Part shown: positions 1 through 4,770 of the stretch, in pieces
Layout of the letters: every line of letters starts with the position of its first letter
Position numbering within the stretch: position 1 is the stretch's first letter
NCBI GenBank assembly: GCA_009840715.1
Contig: VXNE01000476.1
Coordinates: 1-6,472, forward strand
Direction of reading: 5' to 3'
DNA: 6,472 bases
Origin: Gammaproteobacteria bacterium
GTDB lineage: Bacteria; Pseudomonadota; Gammaproteobacteria; Pseudomonadales; Azotimanducaceae
Program-made: the position numbers and the translations under genes
The notes under the pieces: generated by a model
Told to the model about the DNA's origin: nothing
Seen by the model: only the letters and a program-made list of their open reading frames with translations
Databases searched by the model: none

Positions 1-53
1 GCATAGGATATTGCCTATTGTGTCGTGGGCTCGTTGATGTGTATAACATAGAG
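1..53 (+). other. Untrimmed Illumina Nextera P7/i7/Read 2/mosaic-end adapter (not genomic)
   Basis: These 53 bases align without gaps to the 3' part of a Nextera P7 index primer followed by the transposon mosaic end, with 44 of 53 identical by my count. Bases 1-11 match the P7 end (9/11). Bases 12-19 fall exactly where the 8-base i7 index sits and read TGCCTATT, one mismatch from index N711 as I remember it. Bases 20-34 match the Read 2 primer part (12/15). Bases 35-53 match the 19-base mosaic end (15/19), including the run GATGTGTATAA. The mismatches are all substitutions, as expected of low-quality read ends that escaped trimming. The block is clearly less G+C-rich than everything after it. 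Genomic sequence should be taken to start at about base 54. The adapter sequence is recalled from general knowledge, not searched. Confidence 0.93.
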
Positions 54-54
54 G

Positions 55-174
55 GTCCGGGCGCGCGAGGGCTACACCTTCCAGGGACTCGAGTTCGACG
101 ACGTGGTCGAGTGCCAGCGGGGTGCGGTGACGCCCGTGGAACTCCTCGGCAAGGGCGTCAGTTACTCGGGTTGA
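55..174 (+). CDS. C-terminal fragment of an unrecognised protein, 5' end lost at contig edge
   Basis: Starting right after the adapter, this frame stays open for 39 codons and ends at TGA 172-174. The C-terminal residues read GYTFQGLEFDDVVECQRG, then AVTPVELLGKGVSYSG. Third codon positions are overwhelmingly G or C, as in the certain genes of this window, which supports real coding. There is no start codon, because the gene is cut by the contig end. The in-frame TAG at 49-51 lies inside the adapter and has no biological meaning. The gene converges on the MerR/TPR gene, with 18 bases between the two stop codons. I do not recognise the family and assign no function. It could also be a chance open frame, since 39 codons is short for such G+C-rich DNA. 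Confidence 0.45.
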   Translation, partial: VRAREGYTFQGLEFDDVVECQRGAVTPVELLGKGVSYSG

Positions 175-177
175 CGC
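155..177. repeat. Inverted repeat between convergent stop codons
   Basis: GCGTCA at 155-160 is repeated in inverse as TGACGC at 172-177, with an 11-base loop. It spans the stop codon of the left fragment and lies just past the end of the MerR/TPR gene. The position suits a bidirectional transcription end, but neither strand has a T-tract and six-base arms can arise by chance in such DNA. Confidence 0.25.
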
Positions 178-192
178 TCCGGGCCGAGAGGT

Positions 193-1053
193 TCAGCCCT
201 CGGTCCGCTCGAGCAGTTGCCGGTACTTGCGCAGGTGCCGTAGCGACGAAACCTCGTCGCCGTTCAGCTCGAAGATCCGCGCCAGGTTGTAGTGGGCGTC
301 CGGCACGTCCGGCGCGCGCCGGTAGTGCTCCGAAGCCGTCTCGACCACGTCGAGTTCATCGAAGACGGTGCCCATGTTGTAGCTCGCGAGCTGGTGATCC
401 GGCGCCGCTTCCAGCGCCAGTTGATAGTGCCGCTTCGCGCTTTTCAGGTCCCCCTTCAACTGGCACAGTCGGCCCAGGTTGACGTGGGCGTCGGCGTTCT
501 TGGGATCGAGCCCGATGGCCTTCTCGTAGGCGTCGGGCGCGCGCGCGGGATCCATCTCCTCGAGGTCCAGCCCGAAGTTGTACCACTCGTCGCTGCCGAG
601 GTCCTCGAAGTCCTCGCCCTCGAAGAGGCGACGTTTCTCCGCGAGGGTCGCCACCTCGCTCGCCACCTCTCCCACGTCGAAGTCGAGGCGCCCCTGGCCC
701 GAGTCGATGTCCCACAGCGCGGACGCCTCGCGCACGACCACGTCGTCGCCGTCGACGAAGATGCGCATCGACGCGAGGGAACCTCCGGCATCGAGCCCGC
801 GCTTGAGCTTGAGCAGGGCCGCGATCGTGCGGCGGACGGACAGGTCAGCGTCGAGCAGCCCCCGCGCCGTGCGCAGCAGGACTACGTCCTGGAAGGAAAA
901 CCGGTAGCGGCCGCCGTCGCTCCGCGCCGAGTCCAGCACGCCCCGCCGGACGTACTGCCGGACCTGGGCTTCCGACAGCCCGGAGAGGCCGGACACCTCG
1001 CGCGTGGTGTACCAGCCCGCGTCGTCCGCGCCTGCGCTCGCCAGGGGCTTCAC
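193..1053 (-). CDS. MerR-type HTH and TPR repeat protein, probable NHEJ-linked regulator
   Basis: Cytoplasmic protein of 286 residues from the GTG start (numbering here counts from the ATG two codons upstream, giving 288). Residues 17-90 form a MerR-type winged helix: WYTTREVSGLSGLSEAQVRQ leads into YVRRGVLD, with the wing motif GGRYRFSFQDVVLLR. Residues 98-130 form a short linker domain (MRIFVDGDDVVVREA, then SGQGRLDFDV), followed by an acidic stretch at 147-158. Residues 159-284 hold about four tetratricopeptide repeats, with phased AHVNLG, ASYNMG and AHYNLA signatures. It lies downstream of ku on the same strand, separated by 52 bases, so co-transcription is likely. MerR proteins normally bind palindromic promoters and TPRs mediate protein-protein contacts; a role in controlling or assisting NHEJ is inference from context. 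The frame stays open far upstream inside ku, but homology and the Shine-Dalgarno place the start at 1053, or less likely at ATG 1059. Confidence 0.88.
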   Translation of the reverse strand: MKPLASAGADDAGWYTTREVSGLSGLSEAQVRQYVRRGVLDSARSDGGRYRFSFQDVVLLRTARGLLDADLSVRRTIAALLKLKRGLDAGGSLASMRIFVDGDDVVVREASALWDIDSGQGRLDFDVGEVASEVATLAEKRRLFEGEDFEDLGSDEWYNFGLDLEEMDPARAPDAYEKAIGLDPKNADAHVNLGRLCQLKGDLKSAKRHYQLALEAAPDHQLASYNMGTVFDELDVVETASEHYRRAPDVPDAHYNLARIFELNGDEVSSLRHLRKYRQLLERTEG

Positions 1054-1060
1054 GCCCATT

Positions 1061-1067
1061 CCTCCTT
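1061..1067 (-). promoter_or_regulatory. Strong Shine-Dalgarno that favours the GTG start at 1053
   Basis: On the minus strand, AAGGAGG lies 7 bases before GTG at 1053-1051 but only 1 base before ATG at 1059-1057. The first spacing is near optimal and the second is too short for normal initiation. The protein therefore probably begins at the GTG, two codons inside the ATG. Confidence 0.7.
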
Positions 1068-1084
1068 CGAGGGGTGCCCCCTCG
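1068..1084 (-). promoter_or_regulatory. Intercistronic hairpin abutting the Shine-Dalgarno of the MerR/TPR gene
   Basis: In the ku to MerR/TPR gap the minus strand reads CGAGGGG-GCA-CCCCTCG, a perfect 7-bp stem with a 3-base loop. The next seven bases are the AAGGAGG Shine-Dalgarno. No U-tract follows, so it is not a standard intrinsic terminator. It may stop 3' exonucleases at the end of ku, lower or tune translation of the downstream gene, or mark a processing site. The structure is visible in the sequence; the role is inference. Confidence 0.45.
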
Positions 1085-1105
1085 CGCTCCCCGGCTGAGG
1101 GCTCC

Positions 1106-1999
1106 TCAAGCCTTCCGCGCCTTCGATCCTTTCCGGGTCTTTGCGCGCTCCCCCCCGCCGCCGTCGCTCTTCGCCGGCGCCCGTTTCGCCGGCCGCGGCG
1201 GTCCGTCCTCTTCCTGGGCCCCGTTGTCCGCACCCCCCGCGACGGACGCCTTGAGCGCCTCCATGAGGTCGATGATCTTCGCCTCCGCGCGTTCCTCCGG
1301 CGCCACGGAAATCTCCTGCCCGTCGACCTTCCGCTGGATGACCTCGAGCATGTGCGCGCGGACCTCGTTGCGGTACTTCTCCGGCTCGAACGCCGTGCTT
1401 GCGCGCTGGTCGATGATCTGCACGGCCAGTTCGAGCTCGCCTTCGGCGACTTCGACGGGTTCGAGAGGCACGTCGTCGAAGGGGCGCAGCTCTTCGGAGT
1501 ACTTGAGCTGCTCCATGACGAGACCCTCGCCCATCGGGCGCACGAGCACGAGGTAGCTGCGTCCCCGCGCCGCGTAGTTGGCGAGCGCCGCTCGTCCGGT
1601 GTGCACCAGGGCATCCTTGAGGAGGTGGTAGGAGCGCGCCGCGCCCTTGTCCGGACCGAGGTAGTACACCCTCTCGATGTAGAGCCGCTCGACCTCGGCC
1701 AGCGGGATGAACTCGGCGATGTCGATGGCGTTGGTCGACTCGACGTACAGGGCCTTGATTTCGTCCGGGGTGAACGTCACGTACTGCCCCTTGGCGAACT
1801 CGTAGCCCTGGACCCGTTCCTCCCGCTCGACTATCTGGCCGTCGGACGCCCGGATATACTGCTGTTTCAGCCGGGATCCGTCCTTGCTCAGGTAGTTGAA
1901 ACGGACGGTGGTAGTACTGTCGACAGTCGAGTAAAGCTTGATGGGAATCGACACCAGCCCGAAGGAGATGGTGCCCGTCCCGATGGCGCGTGCGGGCAT
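1106..1999 (-). CDS. ku: Bacterial Ku, NHEJ DNA end-binding protein
   Basis: A 297-residue homodimeric Ku protein that threads onto double-strand DNA ends and recruits LigD. The N-terminus MPARAIGTGTISFGLVSIPI is the hallmark start of bacterial Ku. Further family signatures are KLYSTVD (21-27), the QQYIR/IVEREERVQGYEF segment (46-68), VTFTPDEI (74-81), IDIAEFIPLAEV (92-103), YYLGPDKG (112-119) and LVLVRPMGEGLVMEQL (150-165). The Ku core ends around residue 228. The conserved minimal C-terminal helix (IIDLMEALKASV, 242-253), the LigD-interacting region in characterised homologues, follows. The last 30 or so residues form a low-complexity tail rich in Lys and Arg, with seven basic residues in the final 13. 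Length is normal for the family. ATG at 1999 has a GGAG six bases upstream. It is divergent from ligD and probably co-transcribed with the MerR/TPR gene downstream. Confidence 0.97.
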   Translation of the reverse strand: MPARAIGTGTISFGLVSIPIKLYSTVDSTTTVRFNYLSKDGSRLKQQYIRASDGQIVEREERVQGYEFAKGQYVTFTPDEIKALYVESTNAIDIAEFIPLAEVERLYIERVYYLGPDKGAARSYHLLKDALVHTGRAALANYAARGRSYLVLVRPMGEGLVMEQLKYSEELRPFDDVPLEPVEVAEGELELAVQIIDQRASTAFEPEKYRNEVRAHMLEVIQRKVDGQEISVAPEERAEAKIIDLMEALKASVAGGADNGAQEEDGPPRPAKRAPAKSDGGGGERAKTRKGSKARKA

Positions 2000-2005
2000 G
2001 GCTGT

Positions 2006-2009
2006 CTCC
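2006..2009 (-). promoter_or_regulatory. Shine-Dalgarno of ku
   Basis: GGAG on the minus strand, six bases before ATG 1999-1997. It supports this start, which also gives the canonical Ku N-terminus. Confidence 0.6.
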
Positions 2010-2024
2010 GGCCTTCCTCTGCGT

Positions 2025-2057
2025 CGCGCGTACCTTTACACCACTTCGTCACGCGCG
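2025..2057. repeat. Inverted repeat in the ku upstream region, candidate operator
   Basis: Perfect 7-base arms, CGCGCGT at 2025-2031 and ACGCGCG at 2051-2057, separated by 19 bases. The spacer is the least G+C-rich part of the intergenic region and includes the only -10-like hexamer for ku on the minus strand (TGTAAA). The arms are almost pure G/C, so chance is a serious alternative. Confidence 0.25.
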
Positions 2058-2174
2058 TCCAGCGCCGCCCCCGGCAGTGAAACGCCGTTTTCCGCCACGC
2101 TGGCCGGCAGCCGGAAGGCGCCACAGACGCCCGCGGCAGGCCTCCCGCGCGGCTGAGCCCGTCTAACCGAACCC

Positions 2175-4682
2175 ATGGCGGCACGGAAACCCGACGATCT
2201 TTCCGTCTACCGCGCAAAGCGCAAGGCGGGCGCCACGCCGGAGCCCTTTTCGCCCGCCGACCCTGGCGCGACGGCCACGAGAGGAGGCCCGCGAGCCTTC
2301 GTGGTGCAACAGCACCAGGCGAGCCACCTTCACTGGGACGTACGGCTCGAGATCGACGGCGTGCTCCGCTCCTGGGCCGTGCCCAAGGGCCCCTCGCCCG
2401 ATCCCGCCGACAAGCGCTTCGCCGCCCTGGTCGAGGACCACCCCCTCGACTACGCGGACTTCGAAGGGCGCATCCCGGATGGCAACTACGGCGCCGGATA
2501 CGTCATCGTCTGGGACCGTGGCACGTACGTCGAACTCGAGCCCTTCGATACGGGCTTCGAACGCGGCAAGCTCCTGTTCGAGCTGCGTGGCCACAAGCTG
2601 CGCGGCCGCTGGACGCTCGTGCGCATGCAGGGGCCGCGCCAGCGCGAGGCCGGGGACGGCAAGGAGTGGCTCCTCATCAAGGAGCGCGACGAATGGGCGC
2701 GCGAGGTCCCGCCGGCGAACGATTCCGTGCTCTCCGGCCTCACCCTTGAGGACATGCCGGATCCGGCGGTGGTCGAGCGCCGGCTGGCCGAGCGAATCCG
2801 CGCCATCGACCCGGCCCCGCCGGAGACCGGACCACTACCGGTCAAGCCGATGCTCGCGCGTTCCGGCGACGCCTTCGACCGCGACGGCTGGGTGTTCGAG
2901 ATCAAGTACGACGGCTATCGCCTGATGATCGAGAAGGACGGCGACCAGGTCACGCTGCGGTCACGCAAGGGCCTGGTGCTGACGGCCAACTTTCCGGAGG
3001 TCGAGAAGGCCGCGCGCCGGCTGCCCTTTTCCCAGTTCGTCATCGACGGCGAGGCCGTGGTCCACGACGCCAGCGGCATTCCGAGCTTCTCGCTGTTGCA
3101 GCAGCGGGCGCGCCTCCGGGGGTCCGCGGAGGTGTCCCGCGCCCTGAATGCGCTCCCCGTCACCTACTACGCCTTCGATCTGCCCCAGTCCATGGGCCAT
3201 GACCTCCGCGGTCTCCCGCTGCTCGCCCGCAAGGAGCTGCTGCAGGCGATGCTGCCGTCGACGGGGCCCGTCCGGTACTCCGAGCACATCGAGGGGTCCG
3301 GCATCCGGGTGTTCGAGCACGTGCAGAGCCTCGGGCTCGAGGGCGTGGTGGGGAAGCGCGCCGACAGCCCGTACCGCGCCGGCCGTTCGGACGCCTGGGT
3401 GAAGGTCCGTACCGAGCGTACGGGCGACTTCGTCATCGCCGGCTGGGCGCCCAACAAGTCGAACGCCGCCGATATCGGCGCACTGGCCCTGGCCGAGTAC
3501 CGGGGCGCGGAACTGACCTTCTGCGGTCGGGTCGGCGCCGGGCTCAACGTCCAGGTCCGCAAGGACATCGGCGAGCGCCTCGAGGGCCTGGCGCCCGCGG
3601 ACGCGCTCGCGGACGACCGGGAGGTCCGCTGGGTCGCCCCGTCGCTCGTGTGCGAGGTCGCGTACAAGGAGTACACGCTGGACGGCCGGTTGCGGCAGCC
3701 GGCCTTCCGGCGCCTCCGCGACGACAAGCCGCCGACGGACTGCATCGGCCACTTCGAGGATCCGTCCCCCGTCGAGGTCGAGTCCGCGGTGCACCACACC
3801 GTGACCGTCACCAACCGCGACAAGGTCTTCTTCCCCGAGAAGGACCTCACGAAGGGTCACCTGGTGGATTACTACGAGCGCATCGCCCCGTGGATGCTGC
3901 CGTATCTCCGCGACCGGCCGCTCGTGCTCACCCGCTTCCCGGACGGCATCCACGGCAAGTCGTTCTACCAGCGCGACGCACCCGACTTCGTGCCCGACTG
4001 GGTCAAGCGCACCGCGCTCTGGACGGAAACCGAGGAGCGGGACATCCGTTACTTCATGGTGGAGGACGCGGCGTCGCTCAAGTACCTGGCCAACATGGGC
4101 GCCATTCCGATCCACGCCTGGCACAGCCGCATCGACCGGCTGGAGCACCCGGACTGGTGCGTGCTCGACCTGGACCCAAAGGACGCCCCGTTCGCCGACG
4201 TGGTCGCCGTCGCAAAGGAAATCCGCGTGCTCCTCGACGAAATCGAGCTGCCGGGGTATCTCAAGACCAGCGGCGCCAGCGGGCTGCACATCCTCGTGCC
4301 CCTCGCCCGCCGCCTGACCCACGACCAGTCGCGCACGCTGGGGGAACTGCTGGCGCGCGTGGTGGTGACGCGCCTCCCCGAGATCTGCACGATCGTGCGC
4401 GCCGTCCGCAAGCGGGAGAGCAAGGTCTACATCGACTACATGCAGAACCGGCACGGGCAACTGATCGTCGCGCCGTTCTCCGCGCGCGCGGAGCCCGCTG
4501 CCTCGGTGTCGATGCCGCTGCGATGGTCCGAACTGAACGGCCGCCTGAGCAACGCGAGGCACCACATCGAGAACGCCGTCGCGCGCATGAAACGCAATGA
4601 GGACCCGATGCTCCCGGTGCTCACCGACGAACCCGACCTCGGCGCTGCGCTCGCGAGGCTCGCGGAGCTCGTGGTGTCGTAG
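2175..4682 (+). CDS. ligD: Multifunctional NHEJ DNA ligase LigD (PE-LIG-POL)
   Basis: An ATP-dependent NHEJ ligase of 835 residues, close to the 840 of Pseudomonas aeruginosa LigD and with the same domain order. Residues 9-180 form the 3'-phosphoesterase: H47, H53, D55, R57 and H89 match the known metal and catalytic set, within QHQASHLHWDVRLE and EDHP. Residues 222-415 form the nucleotidyltransferase: motif I EIKYDGYR with adenylation Lys244, IDGE (290-293), YAFDLP (332-337), motif IV EGVVGK (389-394) and motif V WVKVR (408-412, Lys410). An OB-fold follows to about 525 (GRVGAGL). Residues 541-835 form the primase-type polymerase: metal ligands D665 and D667 in LDLDP, SGASGLH (699-705) and D754 in YIDYMQN. 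No Shine-Dalgarno is visible before the ATG, but an in-frame TGA at 2154-2156 excludes any ATG further upstream. It should act with the adjacent, divergent Ku. The gene looks intact. Confidence 0.97.
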   Translation: MAARKPDDLSVYRAKRKAGATPEPFSPADPGATATRGGPRAFVVQQHQASHLHWDVRLEIDGVLRSWAVPKGPSPDPADKRFAALVEDHPLDYADFEGRIPDGNYGAGYVIVWDRGTYVELEPFDTGFERGKLLFELRGHKLRGRWTLVRMQGPRQREAGDGKEWLLIKERDEWAREVPPANDSVLSGLTLEDMPDPAVVERRLAERIRAIDPAPPETGPLPVKPMLARSGDAFDRDGWVFEIKYDGYRLMIEKDGDQVTLRSRKGLVLTANFPEVEKAARRLPFSQFVIDGEAVVHDASGIPSFSLLQQRARLRGSAEVSRALNALPVTYYAFDLPQSMGHDLRGLPLLARKELLQAMLPSTGPVRYSEHIEGSGIRVFEHVQSLGLEGVVGKRADSPYRAGRSDAWVKVRTERTGDFVIAGWAPNKSNAADIGALALAEYRGAELTFCGRVGAGLNVQVRKDIGERLEGLAPADALADDREVRWVAPSLVCEVAYKEYTLDGRLRQPAFRRLRDDKPPTDCIGHFEDPSPVEVESAVHHTVTVTNRDKVFFPEKDLTKGHLVDYYERIAPWMLPYLRDRPLVLTRFPDGIHGKSFYQRDAPDFVPDWVKRTALWTETEERDIRYFMVEDAASLKYLANMGAIPIHAWHSRIDRLEHPDWCVLDLDPKDAPFADVVAVAKEIRVLLDEIELPGYLKTSGASGLHILVPLARRLTHDQSRTLGELLARVVVTRLPEICTIVRAVRKRESKVYIDYMQNRHGQLIVAPFSARAEPAASVSMPLRWSELNGRLSNARHHIENAVARMKRNEDPMLPVLTDEPDLGAALARLAELVVS

Positions 4683-4770
4683 CGGTCCATTCCGGGAACC
4701 AGCACGCCACAAACACGACAGCAAGAGCCTGTACGATGCACGGCCTCGCCAACTGACGGTTGCAGGGCCC
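4683..4770 (+). promoter_or_regulatory. ligD-phosphoesterase gap with a weak -10-like site
   Basis: An 88-base gap, less G+C-rich than the flanking genes. TACGAT at 4732-4737 matches four of six -10 consensus positions and would give a leader of about 27 bases, but no convincing -35 lies upstream. I see no terminator hairpin after ligD, so read-through into the phosphoesterase gene is possible. Confidence 0.2.

Larger units (their letters stand above)
2000..2174. promoter_or_regulatory. Divergent ku / ligD intergenic region
   Basis: These 175 bases must hold the promoters of ku (leftward) and ligD (rightward) unless ligD is leaderless or poorly expressed. No consensus -35/-10 pair stands out. 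For ku, the best I see on the minus strand is CTGGAC then TGTAAA with about 16 bases between, each matching its consensus only partly. A GGAG at 2009-2006 serves as the ku Shine-Dalgarno. Two dyads are visible: CGCGCGT (2025-2031) with ACGCGCG (2051-2057), flanking the most A+T-rich stretch and enclosing that -10-like hexamer; and a tight CCGGC-A-GCCGG at 2104-2114. Either could be an operator, possibly for the MerR-type protein encoded after ku, but this is inference. Confidence 0.45.

Noticed and set aside
3..18. Inverted repeat ATAGG ... CCTAT in the A+T-rich start.
   Set aside because: It is formed by the P7 end and the i7 index, not by genomic DNA.
21..47. Promoter-like pair on the plus strand (TTGTGT ... 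TATAAC) upstream of the left fragment.
   Set aside because: It lies wholly inside the Nextera adapter; TATAA is part of the transposon mosaic end.
1060..1614. A longer N-terminus for the MerR/TPR protein, since its frame stays open upstream into ku.
   Set aside because: That part is an out-of-frame reading of ku with low-complexity Arg/Ser-rich sequence; the HTH homology and Shine-Dalgarno put the start at 1053.
4597..4770. An extra 58-residue N-terminus for the phosphoesterase overlapping the end of ligD.
   Set aside because: It is Arg/Ser-rich out-of-frame translation of ligD and would bury the signal peptide that begins at 4771.
4683..4770. ligD and the phosphoesterase as one functional module of DNA end processing.
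   Set aside because: The phosphoesterase carries an export signal and belongs to an extracytoplasmic family, so shared orientation alone is not evidence for a repair role.
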